This document shows, in pieces, positions 10,890 through 22,819 of a DNA stretch of 64,000 nucleotides (positions within the stretch are counted from its first letter, which is position 1; every line of letters starts with the position of its first letter). Source of the stretch: Marsupella aquatica (taxonomy: Eukaryota; Marchantiophyta). The stretch spans positions 434,001 through 498,000 of the forward strand of contig OZ316899.1 of the NCBI GenBank assembly GCA_973895155.1. The letters are read 5' to 3'. The translations under genes and the position numbers were made by a program. Under the pieces are notes generated by a model, which was not told the origin of the DNA, ran no database searches, and saw only the letters and a list, made by a program, of their open reading frames with translations.

Positions 10890-13800
10890 GTATGGTGCTC
10901 CACAAGCTGAAGTCTTGGAGTTCTTCTATGAGGAAGCGCCGGATCATGTGTACCAGATTTCTGCGGGTCCAAGGAACCTTCAAGGGAGGCTAGCACCTCC
11001 AATGGGTTCTCAACTTGTGCCTGGAATTCAACCAAGGCCTGTAGAATTTGGAGGAGCTATGGGAGGAGGTTCTAATAGAGCGATGGTGATTTTTTTCAAC
11101 TGTAACAAGGGTGGACATTATGCCAATAACTGCCCGGAACCAAGGAAGCAAGGTTACGGAGCGGTACCTCTTATGTGTTTGGTATGTAAGAAGGAAGGGC
11201 ACACTACCGCTGCCTGTCCTATTGGCATAGCTTCTAAGGTTTTTGTTACTAGGCAGGGAGGTCCTCAACCTTCTATTGGCCAAGCACCCGGTGAGATGGG
11301 AGTGAATTACATCTCCATGGAGTGGCAGACAGAAGGTGAGAAGGTAGATCCTTCTAATAGTTGGGAATTCTCGGAGGAGCTGGCCGGAATGGAGACCCCT
11401 ACCAAAGAAACCCATTGCTACAAAGTCTCCACTAGATCCACCAACAAAAGAGGGAAGAGCAAGGAGAAGGAGCTGGTCAAGGAGCTCAAGAGGAAAGCGA
11501 AGGAAGTCCAGCCTTTGGCTCAAAGTGATAGCATTACAAGAGAGATCATCCCAAGGTAGATGAAGAGGTCCGGAAGCAACTAGATGAGATGGAGGCTTTG
11601 GAAAATCAGGAGGCTCTCAACAAAGATGTTGAAAAACTCAAGCATCAAGCTCTAGTTGAGGCTGCTGGAATCCAAGTGGAGTTGAAGACTACAAAAGAGG
11701 CCATTCCCTATGACATCAAGAAGGATGTCAAGGACTGCCCTGTCACTGCTACTGTTGGGCAGCTGATCAAGGACAACCCCTTGTATAGAAGGCAGTTGAA
11801 GGAGATGTTGGTTGGTAAGAAAAGAAGAAAACTTCCAAGGGTGTGGACTCCAGCGGATGTGATGATGGTTTGTGAAGATCACGGAGCTCCCGAGATAGAC
11901 ATTCAAATCAATGGGTGTGCTCTCTAGCTCCTATGTGCCAGTTGATGGAGGCTCCGGGGTGAACATCATGATTGAATCTACGGCACATCAGCTTGGGTTC
12001 ACTCAACTTCAACCAACAGTCAGAACCATGCGGCTTGCAAATGGTGCAAGGGTGGTACCAGTGGGTACTCTGACCAATATCCCAACTCTGATTGGTGGTA
12101 AGGAGTTCTTGCTCAACTATTTAGTGATGAAATCAGCAAGACCTTCCACTTATCCAGTGCTGATTGGGAGACCATGGCTCTATGGTGCAAAGGTAGTTAC
12201 TGATTGGGGAAGGAAAGAGTTCCAGTTTGGCAAAAACCAACTGTGGTGCCTTGGGAACATGTGAAGTATGAAGGAGAGACCACTGAGATGAAGGAAGAGT
12301 ACGATTCTGATTTCACAAGTGAGCTGGACTCAGATGAGGATGAAGTCTTCTTGCTGGATTTTATAGCTACCTTGGAAGAGGAGCAAGTTTTTCCCGATAT
12401 CAAACCCAACAAGACTACAGAAACCACCCAGCAAGCAAGCCAAGAGGAGAACATTTCAGGTTCAACCAGCAAGGCAGACCAGCCCAAGAGATCTGCCCAG
12501 ATAAAGGAGAACACACCTGTCTACGGAGCATCTCGGTTAGCTACCTTGGATGAGGGTTTGGACCCTACCTTGAGGAACAAGATGCAGGCCATCCAATCAG
12601 AGCAATACAGAAAAATATTACTTGAGGATGGTAAGCCTTTCAACGTTGGATATGCTCTTAAATTGCATGAAGAGAGATCTATGCAACAGTTGCTAGCTGA
12701 GTACATGGATGTCTTTGCTTGGAGTCATTGAGATATCACAGGAGTCAACCCTGAACTTGGTGAACTGAAGATTGATTTGATGCTTGGAGCTAAGGCAATC
12801 AGGCAAAGGCAATATAGGATGAACCCTAGATACTCACTAATGGTGAAGGAAGAGATTGATAGGCTTCTTGATGCTGGTTTCATCTATCCAGTTATGACTA
12901 GTGAGTGGTGTCTCCACTAGTGATTGTACCAAAGAAACCTGGACCTGATGGAAAACCAAAAATCAGAATATGTCAAGATTATAGAAAGTTGAATGAGGCC
13001 ACAATGAAAGATCATTATCCCATTCCATTCACGGATATGATACTAGACATTGTTGCTGGGTGGGAGGTCTATAGTTTCATGGATGGTTACTCAGGCTATA
13101 ATCAGATGTGGATCCAACCAGAGGATCAACTCAAGACTGCCTTTACAACTGAGTGGGGAGTCTTTGCCTTTTGTAGAATGCCATTTGGTCTTTGTAATGC
13201 ACCAGGAATGTTCCAGCGATTGATGATGAACATTTTCCATGACTTTTTGCGGATATTTCTGGAGGTTTTCAGTGACCATGTCAACTACTTGAGACAAACC
13301 TTCCAGCGTTGCAGAGAAACCGGTCTCAAATTACATCCAGGCAAGTGCTTCTTTGGAGCAAGTGAGGGTATCTTGTTGGGGCACAAGGTTTCAAAGCGTG
13401 GAATTGAAGTAGACCTGGATAAAGTGGCTGTTTGGTTAGCCATTCTTTTTCCAACTACTATTACCGAGGTCAAGGGGTTTCTAGGCTGCGTTGGCTACTA
13501 TCGATGGTTCATTCAAGAGTTTGCAAAGATAGCTTCCCAATGACTTCCATGCTGAAATTAGACTCTGATTTTGAGCCTACACCTGAGAGGATAGCAAGTT
13601 TCAACCAACTGAAGCAAAAGCTTGTAGAAGCTCCCATTCTGATGGTACCTGATTGGAACAAGGCATTCCATGTCTTTGTTGATGTCTCTAGCTTTTGTAT
13701 TGGAGTAGTTCTTAGTCAACTAGATAACAATGGCAGAGATCATCCCATCTATTTTGCAAGTAGACTCCTAGCTGCTGCTGAAAAGAACTATTCTGCTACC

Positions 13801-15301
13801 GATCGAGAAGCTGTAGGGATAGTCTACTCGTGCAAGAAGTTTTGACACTACTTGCTGGGCTACAAGGTAGTATTTCACACTGACCATAATGCTCTGAAAT
13901 ATATGGTCAACAAACCTGATTTGACTGGGAGAGTGGCAAGGTGGATGCTACTACTCCAAGAATTTGACTATGAGATCCGGGTGTGGCCAGGTAAGCAACA
14001 CACAAATGCCGATTTTTTCTCCAGGATTGAAGGACCAGCAGATGAGAAGGTGATTGATGATCAATTCCCTGATGAGGACTTGTTCCAAGTCAATCTCAAC
14101 CCGCCAACCTGGTATAAGGATATCATCAAGTTTCTATCATCGGCAAGGGTACCAAGGGAGATGAACCAAGGAAGGAGTTGATGGAACGATCAGGAGATGC
14201 TTGGAGAAGAAGGAAGTAGAGGTAGTGATAAGAGCTTTACATGAAGAAGAGGCTGGAGGACATTTTGCAGAAGCAACCACATCAAGGAAGGTCATGGATG
14301 CTGGTTATTGGTGGCCTACTTTGCACAAGGATGTTCAATTGTTTATCAGGGCTTGCAACCCCTGCCAACGGACAGGTAAACCAGCTTTCTCGCAACATCA
14401 TCCTCTTACTCCAATTTTGCCTCTAGCTCCTTTTAAGAAGTAAGGTATTGACTTCATTGGTCCAATCACCCCAGTCACTAAGAGTAGCAAGAATAGATAC
14501 ATCCTGCTAGCTACTGATTATGCTACCAAGTGGGTAGAAGATAGACCAACAGCAAGGGACGATGCCAAAACGGTGACCAGATTTCTATATGAGCAGATTT
14601 TCTGTAGATTTGGACCACCCTTAGAACTAGTGAGTGATCGGGGGACCCATTTCTTGAATACAACTATCAAGGAGCTTACCAACCAGTACTGGGTGAAGCA
14701 CCGGAAGACCACTCCTTATCATCCGAAGGCTAATGGTCTGACGGAAAGAGCTAATGGAATCATTGGCAAAATTCTCAACAAGACGGTGGCATCTCACAAG
14801 ACTGATTGGGACGTCAAGCTTTATTCGGCGGTGTATGCTTACAATCTAGCATACAAGACCACAACAGGTCAGACTCCATACTTCCTAGATTTTGGACAGC
14901 ACTCTCTTGTTCCAGTAGAGTTTGAGGTTCCTTCCTTGCAAGTAAGCCTCGAAGACCGATTGCCGGCAGTTTTGAGTCTGAGAGAACGAACATATGAGCT
15001 GGAGAAACTAGAAGAACTATGAGAAGGGGCCAGCAAGCACTTGGAGCATCAACAGCTGCTGACCAAGAAGTACCATGACAAGAAGATCAAGCCCATTCCA
15101 CTGCAGATTGGAGATTTGGTTCTGCTGTTCGACTCTGGGTATGTGCACTTTCCGGGTAAACTTCACACTCGTTGGTTGGGTCCATATACCGTGCATAGAA
15201 TTTTCCAGAATGGTTCAGTACAAGTTGCTACTCTGGAAGGAGAGGTGTATCCCGCCAGGGTACATTTTGATCGGCTCAAAAAGTATTTTATGGGAGTGTA
15301 G
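10890..15301 (+). pseudogene. Ty3/Gypsy gag-pol remnant
   Basis: Domains in order: the end of Gag (10900-11560) with one degraded knuckle (first Cys replaced, NCNKGGHYANNC) and one good CCHC (CLVCKKEGHTTAAC); aspartic protease with VPVDGGSGVN (about 11937-11966); RT (12785-13540) with QDYRKLNEA and MPFGLCNAPGMFQRL; RNase H (13650-14030); integrase (14200-14900) with the HHCC-type finger, SDRGTHF and NGLTERAN; and a C-terminal module (HTRWLGPY). The RT active site is gone: compared with the minus-strand sister copy, about 30 bp are deleted at about 13272, removing the IDDF motif. Stops lie at about 11557, 11926, 12729, 13843, 14179, 14441 (in WGIDF context) and 15020, with several frameshifts. 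It cannot encode a working polyprotein. Confidence 0.9.
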
Positions 15302-15338
15302 TGTTCGCGAGGACGCTTCACAATTAAGAGGGGAGTTA

Positions 15339-17030
15339 TGTGGGCTGGCAAAATATTGGCTTAGTAAATAGTTAGACTAATTTTTGGTTTTTGAGTCACC
15401 CTGACTATATAGTATAGTACTAGTACATGTAGTAAGTAGTTGACATTAGTAAATAAAGGCCTAAGGTGTTAGTGTACAAGATACGACACATTTCAAGGTG
15501 TAAATATGAGGTCGGGTCAATGTAAGTGATCAGATCTTTAGGGGGTATATTTTTAGCTAAGATTTTTTCCATGTGCACTAGAGATTCCCTGGAGTACCCT
15601 GTGGAAATTTCAAGTCATTTGGGTACTCAGACTAGGAGTTACTCAAAAGTAGGACAAAACTTAAAATAACAGATTTGCAGGTCCTATGAAAAATAGTCAA
15701 AAGTTAATTAATTAAATTTAGGAATTTAATTTGGGGTTAATATGCCTAAAACTATGCCATGAAACTTTTAAAACCATTTTATCTCCTAGGGTTACTTTTT
15801 GGGAGCAATTCAAAGTTATAGAAAAGTGTGTAAATAATAGAGCAACAGACTTTGAGCCATTGTATAAAAAGTCTCTTTAGACTATCTAGCACTTCTAATA
15901 GTACCAAGAGTACTTACTAGGTATAGAGAATGAAGGGATATTCTTAGAAGAGTTTTTCATTCAATGAGCAGAGGTTTTTTACATGTAAAGTCTTAAGCCC
16001 CTAACCTGCCTCCCCCATCAGAATCCGCAACTTCCTCCTCCAGCCCACTTACACCAACCAAGCACTTGGCAGCAATTCACTAGCAGCCCAACAATTGCTC
16101 GCCACCTCTCCACCATAAACCGGACACTAAATCCAAGTGAATGTTGAGCAAATGGGGACCAGACAACAGCAAAACCATGGACCAATCTCAATCCAACCTG
16201 AACTCAAGCTCCAACCACCCTCCAAGCCTCCCTAAGACTTGTCAAGGCCTAACTTGCAGTCCAACTAGCTTTTGCCACCTCTATGAACTCAACTACCTGG
16301 TTATCCTCCACAAACAATAGTTCACCACCAAGGCAAGGCTTGACCTTGTCTCCTAGCTTGAGTTGTCATACTCAAGCTTGAGCTTCACCTTTAGCCATGC
16401 CAATACCAATACTTGTCTCCTCTTGAGTTGCTTGCAAATCTGAAACTGTCACCGTTTTGATTGTAACCCAATACTAAACCATAATCAAGTTTGAGCAAGT
16501 AGGGGCAGCCAGCATGACCTATCCCTTCCATACTCAAACCCCAAGCCGCCACCACACCATTCAAACAAGTAACCAGGGTTTTAACCCTTCAAAATAACTC
16601 TCTATCTCCAAAATAAGCAATCAAATGATAAATAAATGGCTAAGACTAAGTCAAATATGCAACAAATGAAAGTCACTTCATCATCACAACCATTAGACCC
16701 GAATTACCGTCGACGATGTCAACGGTTGACAAATAATCCCGCCAACTCACTCTATTTTCTTGTTCCTAAATATAGTAAGAAATGCAAAAACTTCTTTGTC
16801 ATTGGTCCATTTTTGTCAAACTCAACTTCATTGGAAAAAGGAACACCAATGGAATTTAGCCATATAGGACCCGCCAACCAACTCCTCATTGGCTCAAAAC
16901 TACTCTCATAATACCATTTTTCACTTATCCATCCATAAAAATGGAAAAAGTTGCATGTTTATCCTTTTACTTTCTCTTCTTTTGCACAAGCCAAACATGA
17001 TAATTTATCCCTTAGGAAGAAAACCTCATG
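15339..17030 (+). repeat. Partial 3' LTR of the degenerate Ty3 element
   Basis: Begins TGTGGGCTGGCAAA directly after the polypurine tract. The stretch 15540-15720 resembles the intact LTR at 47220-47420 and the minus-strand LTR around 30240-30060 (shared order: wTTTTTAGCTrAGATTTTTTC, then a 'CTAGGAGTTA' block, then GACCTA/GTCCTATG before an A-rich run). The right edge is taken at 17031, where minus-strand G2 coding homology begins. Against the 3.48 kb LTR at 26939 it is truncated. Nothing else was recognised in 16000-17000. Confidence 0.65.
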
Positions 17031-17283
17031 ACACCGTCATGACACTGGTGGCTGGCTCTCAATGGACACCCCCAATCCTTCCTCGGCGGCCAATGTAGTC
17101 GGTCCGTCCTGTGACAGGTTACCCGCTCCCGACTGGGTCAATCCATCCTTGGCGTGACCGGGCCCCACTCCTACCTCGGCTTCTGCTTCCCCAACTTGTG
17201 CTTCCCTGGCTTGTAACAGTGGTGGGTCTGCTCCTGCGGCTTTGGCGCTATTAGTCCCGGCTTTGGCGCTATTAGTCCCGGTG
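17031..17283 (-). pseudogene. C-terminal end of gag-like protein, family G2
   Basis: The minus strand reads a short block ending GAGNLSQDGPTTLAAEEGLG and then a stop, matching the last ~60 codons of the frame ending at 26459. It includes a local 21 bp tandem duplication. It is cut at 17283 by plus-strand core-domain sequence, so the two parts were joined by rearrangement. Confidence 0.65.
17238..17279 (+). repeat. 21 bp tandem duplication
   Basis: GGCTTTGGCGCTATTAGTCCC occurs twice head to tail (17238-17258 and 17259-17279), exactly at the junction between minus-strand G2 sequence and the plus-strand core domain. It may record the repair event that joined them. Confidence 0.85.
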
Positions 17284-18246
17284 TTTGGCTTGCCAATGGG
17301 CAATAAGACCAAATTAGATACCCAAAAGACCTTGTCAGACAAGGAGTTCAGATTGTTCCTAGGGCCATCAACAGAGAATGGCTTCTTCTGGAACACCTGC
17401 ACCAACCCGCACATTGGTGAGATGATCGATTTCTTGCGGGTAACCATGCATTGCAACTTGCCAAGACCAGAGATTGGCAAGGCACAGGTCTACCTAGCAG
17501 AGAGGCCAGACCCAAGCCGGGACTACAACAGGTACCTCCTCACCCAACTAAAGAAGATCTTGAAGGAGGAACAACAGGTGATTGTCCAAGGAAGCGTGTC
17601 CCGGCTTGGCTATCACATGCCGTTGTTGTGCCGGTATGCCCGGAGTCAGATCTTTGCCCCAGTACTTCCCCTGCAGGCAAGGGCACCAGAGGAGGATCCA
17701 AAACATAGGCCGGCATCAAAGAAACCCAACCAGCCCGGCAGTCCTACGATCGAGCAAGTGTTTAGGCCGAGGACGGAAAACTTGTCGATGCAACAACCAG
17801 GCATGCAGAATCTTCTGAAATTGCTGGAGAAGGAAAAGAATGTTGCGGCGGCAACGGCACCGGTACAGGACACTGCTCAAGAGGTAGGCCTAAGCCGACT
17901 CACAAGGGGAAACCCTTTTACCGGAGCCAAGGAAAGAAGGAGGCCGGAACACGAGCTGGGGGTTTGGATGTATGTGGGACCCGCAAGCCCAGAAACCGAT
18001 GGAGAGCAACCCAAAGCTCCTGGTCGCGATAAAAAGAAGGAGAGGACAGCTTGGAAGTCGGAGGAGGAACCAGGACCCGTGAGCTGTGTTTGGCAGGAGG
18101 CCGCGTTTGCAGCAAGATCAGGAGAGGAGCGAGGGGAGCCGGTAGTCCAAGTTGAGAGGGAGGTGGTGGAGGACTACGGCAATGACAACTCCGGCTACGG
18201 GTCGGACCATCATGTCCCAGGAGTGAGGACATGTGGCCGCTTGTGA
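17283..18246 (+). pseudogene. Gag-like core domain (G2, module B), 5'-truncated
   Basis: Open from GLPMGNKTKLDTQKTL to the TGA at 18244-18246, about 320 codons. It contains NPHIGEMIDFLRVTMHCNLP, RPEIGKAQVYLAERPD, RYLLTQLKKILKEEQQVI and SRLGYHMPLLCRYA. This spacing resembles the plant PF20167 'putative plant transposon protein' domain (LLP...EI..A.VYLI...N...I.......G....L.Y..L..R). A low-complexity tail follows. The start of the domain (about 60 residues seen at 43246-43480) is missing. The frame ends because a TGATGCC repeat begins at 18244; in the fuller copy at 24701 the reading continues. Function unknown; structural role inferred. Confidence 0.6.
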
Positions 18247-18353
18247 TGCCTAGCCAGGAATCACTAGGCCAGTTTAAATGGTAAAATCAGGAGTGTACCC
18301 TGAAAACACATTAGTATAGTAACAAAACAAGGAAAATATAAACAATTAAGGGT

Positions 18354-19140
18354 ATGGAACCCGAGCCGAGGCCGAAAGTAAGGACGCCACAGCAGGGAAC
18401 GCGATTAGGGTTAGGGCGCGCTAAGTGTCGGCGGCTATGGGTAACCAACGGGAGGGGAGACTAGGCAAGGTGGGGGTAAGGACCGATCACAAGGAATGGC
18501 GGCTCATTTGCAAGCACGAACCAAGCAGAGGATTGCAAGAAGCCAACTACTGTCAGTTGCTTAGGCAAGCACTCTGGGCGAGAGCAAATATTGAGTATCA
18601 ACTCAAGGAGGGCATGAGCAATGTCAATCAAGATGCTCATTTTTGGGGATGCCTGTTCGAACGAGCAACTAAGTACATTGGGACCTATGAGGACAAAGAA
18701 TCAGAAAGGGCAGCACGAGAACGGCGGGAGCTCGCTCGATTGTGGGAACTGCATAAGTTTGCCTTCCTTGGAGGGGAGCTCATCAAGGCCAAGTTCTTGT
18801 GGACTCCTACTACCAATCAACTCGACAACCTTCTGTTTTGTGAGAACATAATTGTTGGCATTCGGGAAGCCATCAACCGCTGCAACGATGTACATTGGGA
18901 CCTAAAGGGTAGCACGGAGGTGTGGACAAAGGCAACCGTGCTTGGAGAAACATCCACAGCAGCCGCCATGAAGAGGAAAGGGCCCAACAACAAAGAGGCC
19001 ACCCCCGCAAAGAGAACAAGGTCGACGACACCAAGGAAGCCAGCCGAGCAAGGGAGGAGGAGGCAGGGGAAGCGGAAGAAGAGGAGGTCAACCCAATCAA
19101 TGTTGTTCCAATGAGGGATGACACTTGGAGGGGCTGGGCG
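18354..19140 (+). pseudogene. G2 module A (unknown domain)
   Basis: Unrecognised protein module. The main open part (from the ATG at 18437 to 19114) contains ANYCQLLRQALWARANIEYQ, MSNVNQDAHFWGCLFERATK, ARLWELHKFAFLGGELIKAK, then a Lys/Arg-rich tail with a possible nuclear-localisation stretch (PAKRTRS). In the 44271 copy the frame runs unbroken from an ATGGAACCC start; here that start (18354) is out of frame after small indels. Module A reads into module B through a conserved DPIN.VP.RDDTW.GWA linker, so A and B are parts of one protein. No enzymatic motif. Confidence 0.5.
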
Positions 19141-19142
19141 TC

Positions 19143-20346
19143 GACCCTCCCAGAGGAAGTGCAATTATAATTTGCACGAGAGGAGGATGCATGCTTCATG
19201 GCTATGCAGACTCGGAAGTACTAGGGCTTCATGGCCGAATCCGACTTGGAAGCCTTTGTGAAATTACCGTGGCTGAAGCCGGAGGTGCCAGATTCAGACT
19301 TATTGGAATTTGTGGGATCATGGGATCCCAAGAAAAATTCCACAAGGGTGTATGGGAAGGATTTCTATCTCACTCCCTAGGTGATTGCCAAAGTGTTTGG
19401 CTTGCCGATGGGCAATAAGACCAAATTAGATACCCAAAAGACCTTGTCAGACAAGGAGTTCAGATTGTTCCTAGGGCCATCAACGAAGAATGGCTTCTTC
19501 TGGAACACCTGCACCAACCCGCACATTGGTGAGATGATCGATTTCTTGCGAGTAACCATGCATTGCAACTTGCCAAGACCAGAGATCGGCAAGGCACAGG
19601 TCTACCTAGCGGAGAGGCCAGACCCAAGCCGGGACTACAACAGGTACCTCCTCATCCAACTAAAGAAGATCTTGAAGGAGGAACAACAGGTGATTGGCCA
19701 AGGAAGTGTGTCCCGGCTTGGCTATCACATGCCGTTGTTGTGCCGGTATGCCCGGAGTCAGATCTTTGCCCCAGTACTTCCCCTGCAGGCAAGGGCACCA
19801 GAGGAGGATCCAAAACAGAGGCCGATAGCAAAGAAACCCAACCAGCCCGGCAGTCCTACGATCGAGCAAGTGTTTAGGCCGAGGACGGAAAACTTGCCGA
19901 TGCAGCAACCAGGCATGCAGAATCTTCTGAAATTGCTGGAGAAGGAAAAGAATGTTGCGGCGGCAACGGCACCGGTACAGGACATTGCTCAAGAGGCAGG
20001 CCTAAGCCAACTCACAAGGGAAAACCCTTTTACCAGAGCCAAGGAAAGAAGGAGGCCGGAACACGAGCTGGGGGTTTGGATATGTGGGAGCCGCGAGTCC
20101 AGAAACCGATGGAGAGCAACCCAAAGCTCCTGGTTGCAATAAAAAGAAGGAGAGGACAGCTTGGAAGCCGGAGGAGGAACCAGGACCCGTGAGCTGTGTT
20201 TGGCAGGAGGCCGCATTTGCAGCAAGATCAGGAGAGGAGCCGGGGGAGCTGGTAGTCCAAGCTGAGAGGGAGGTGGTGGAGGACTATGGCAATGACAACT
20301 CCGGCTACGGGTCGGACCATCATGTCCCAGGAGTGAGGACATGTGG
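19143..20346 (+). pseudogene. G2 module B, second tandem copy
   Basis: The same core domain as 17283-18246 with its N-terminal part present (EVQL.FAREEDACFMAMQT, FMAESDLEAFVKLPWLKPEV). In-frame stops at about 19143-19170, 19221 and 19378 break that part. From GLPMGNKTKLD onward it is open to 20142. A one-base change near 20085 shifts the tail (GVWICGSRESR instead of GVWMYVGPASP). Highly similar to the first copy, which implies recent duplication. Confidence 0.6.
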
Positions 20347-20353
20347 CCGCTTG

Positions 20354-21257
20354 TGATGCCTAGCCAGGAATCACTAGGCCAGTTTAAATGGTAAAATCGG
20401 GAGTGTACCTTGGAAACACATTAGTATAGTAACAAAAACAAGGAAAATATAAACAATTAAGGGTGACTATGGGACCCGAGCCGAGGCCAGAAGTAAGGAT
20501 GCCGGGGGAAGGAACACAATTAGGGTTCGGGCACGATAAGTGCCGGCGGCTATGGGTAACCAACGGGAAGGAAGACCAAACAAGAGAGGGGTAAGGACCG
20601 ATCGCAAGGAGTGGTGGCTCATTTTGCAAGCACAAACTAAGCAGACGACTACGTCAAGCCAACTACTGTCAATTGCTTGGGCAAACACTCTGGGCGGGAG
20701 CAGATACCGACTATCAACTCAAGAAGGGTATGAGCAACGTCAATCAAGCTGCTCATTTTTGGGGATGCCTCTTCAAACGGGCAACTGAGTACATTGGGAC
20801 CTACGAGGACGAAGAATCAGAAAGAGCAACTCAAGAACGGCAGGAGCTTGCTCGACTATGGGAGCTGCAAAAGTTTGCCTTCTTAGGAGGAAACTCATCA
20901 ATGCTGAATTCCCGTGGACACCTATTGGCGATGAGCTAGACGACCTTCAGTTTTGCGAGAACAGAATCGCCGACATCCGGGAAGCCATCACCCGCTGCAA
21001 CGACATACATTGGGAGTTGAAGGGTAGCACGGAGGGGTGGACAAAGGCAACCGTGCTCGGAGAAACATCCACGGCAGCCGCTATGAAGAGGAAAGGGAAC
21101 AACAATAAAGAGGCCACCCCTGCAAAAAGAACAAGGTCGACGGCACCGAGGAAGCCATACGAGCAGGGAAGCAGGAGGCAGGAAGAAGCCAAAGAAGAGG
21201 AGGTCGACCCCATCAATGTTGTTCCAACAAGGGATGACACCTGGAAAGGCTAGGCGG
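20354..21257 (+). pseudogene. G2 leader and module A, partial third unit
   Basis: The leader TGATGCCTAGCC starts at 20354 and module A runs to the GWAATL position, where homology ends and inverted minus-strand coiled-coil sequence begins (about 21257). A frameshift near 20890 splits the module. The right edge lies at almost the same codon as the right edge of the second locus (45066). Confidence 0.55.
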
Positions 21258-22471
21258 CGACCTTGTTCGGTTGTCGGCCCGCCGCTATAAGTTCTCCATC
21301 TTCCTTGTGCTTTCTTCCAACTCCTCGTGCGTTTCGTCTAGGTCCTTCCGCGCCTCCTCCAACTCCTTTTGGGCTTCCTCCAATTCCTTCTGGGCTTCCT
21401 CCAATCCCTTCTTTAAGGTAGCCTCTCCTCCTGGGTTGCTCTCAGCTCCTTGTCAAGCTTTGTCACGACCTCAGACTCCATCTTGTTCATCTTGGCATAA
21501 GTCTGATCGAGCTGGTCGTCTTTCTCATGCAGGTCGGCCTTGAAGCTGGCCGTCAGGGATGCAAGCTCCTGCTGCAGCACAATAATCCCTTGATAGGATT
21601 TCCCTAACTCGGCCTCCTTCTGTTCAAGGGCTCCACGGATATCCTTGAGCTCCCCCTTCAATGCCCTCTCCCTCCTCTGGGTCTCCGCCATGGCCCAATT
21701 GTTGGTTGCTATGTGGGCCTCCTTTGCATCCCTCGGCTCTTGCTTCCACTTCTCCCTTTCCTTGACCGCATCGGCCAACTCCCCTTGGGTCCGAGTCAGT
21801 TTATCCTTGATAATCTGATTATCAGACTGAGCGGTATCCAGCTGCCCCTGCATGATTTTTAGTTCATGCCACTTAATCCGCAGCTCATCTTGGGCTTTCT
21901 TGGCCGCCTTTAGGTCCTCTACCTTGGCTTCCTTCTCTCGAAGCCATTGGATGACCTTGTCCTTCTTTCTTCTTTCCAAAGCCACCGCTTCTTCCAATCG
22001 GCATTTTTCCAACATCTCTCTCTGGAAAAAAGGTCCTTGCTCCAACTCCTCCCCTAAGATGTTGAGCGCAAGTTCCCCACACATCTCCCCGTACTCCATG
22101 GCTCTTTCTTTAGCATAGGTGGAGTGAGTAGTAGTCATCGGCATCAACCACCGCGGCCTTTGTTCCCAAGTCGCCTTCCTTATTTCTTCTATTGTGGCTG
22201 GAGGGCTGCCCCGTCTTTCTGCAAGCCGCCAGATGTCCTCTGGCCATTCTCCCCCAGGTAAATCCTTCTCCCTAGCCAAGGCTGCCTCTTCTGCTTCCTT
22301 GAGTCGCTCCTGAAACTCCTGTGCCGTTTGTTTTATCTCGTCGAATCTCGGGGGAGCAACATCTGGTGGGGGATACTCTGGGCTGCTCTACTGGGTGGGG
22401 TCCCCTCAAACTACTCTTGGAAGCATGGGGATGAAACGGCCACAGGTCCTTACTCCTGGGACATGATGGTC
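21258..22471 (-). pseudogene. G2 gag-like coiled-coil region, left arm
   Basis: The minus strand has an uninterrupted 288-codon frame (22279-21413). It begins at AREKDLPGGEWPEDIWRLAE and continues with EYGEMCGELALNILGEELEQ. A long heptad-rich helix follows (about residues 85-288: ERRKKDKVIQWLREKEAKVE, NKMESEVVTKLDKELRATQE), ending after EERLP, with the coiled coil resuming in another frame (ELEEAQKELEEA). In the family this follows module B, so the whole protein is A-B-coiled coil-basic tail. It is the better preserved arm: the right arm has two frameshifts here. Confidence 0.6.
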
Positions 22472-22819
22472 AGTTCTTCCTTTTTGTCAGTTTTTTTACT
22501 TCGTTACGTTTGACAGGCGGATTTCCCTGCATCCGGCGGCGGCTATCCGATCCTCGGGCTCTGGAAAGCTCGTTCGTAAAGCCCTTTGCGCTTTTACTGA
22601 AACGCTTATTTCACGGAAATTCGAAAAAGATAAGTATTTTTTTACTTTTTATAAACTTACGTCGCTTTTTCGATTAAAAAAAGAACTGAAAGCAAGATGT
22701 CCGCCAGGATCCGTAGGCACCAGACTTCGGCTGAGCGATATGCGAGAGGGCCGAAGGTGGCGCGAGTAGCATAAACGAGAGGGTCGAAGGGGATTCAGCA
22801 AGGCCATGGAGAAGCGACG

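Larger units (their letters stand above)
10890..17030 (+). mobile_element. Degenerate Ty3/Gypsy element, 5'-truncated
   Basis: Internal region from mid-Gag to the end of integrase, followed by a polypurine tract (AATTAAGAGGGGAG, about 15321-15334) and an LTR start (TGTGGGCTGGC, 15339). The 5' LTR and N-terminal Gag are absent; the left edge abuts the minus-strand G2 remnant near 10888. It belongs to the same subfamily as the minus-strand copy at 30421-36354, and is a relative of the intact element at 46953. Confidence 0.85.
18244..20353 (+). mobile_element. G2 tandem unit: leader + module A + module B
   Basis: A 2,110 bp unit. It starts TGATGCCTAGCC (18244) with a ~110 bp leader that includes GGAAAATATAAACAATTAAGGG, then module A (about 18354-19140), then module B (about 19143-20346). 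The same leader starts again at 20354, followed by module A only. The identical leader start occurs at 42332 and 44158, in front of the same modules. Four starts in three sequence contexts (18244 and 20354 share one) show that TGATGCC is a true element boundary. Confidence 0.75.
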
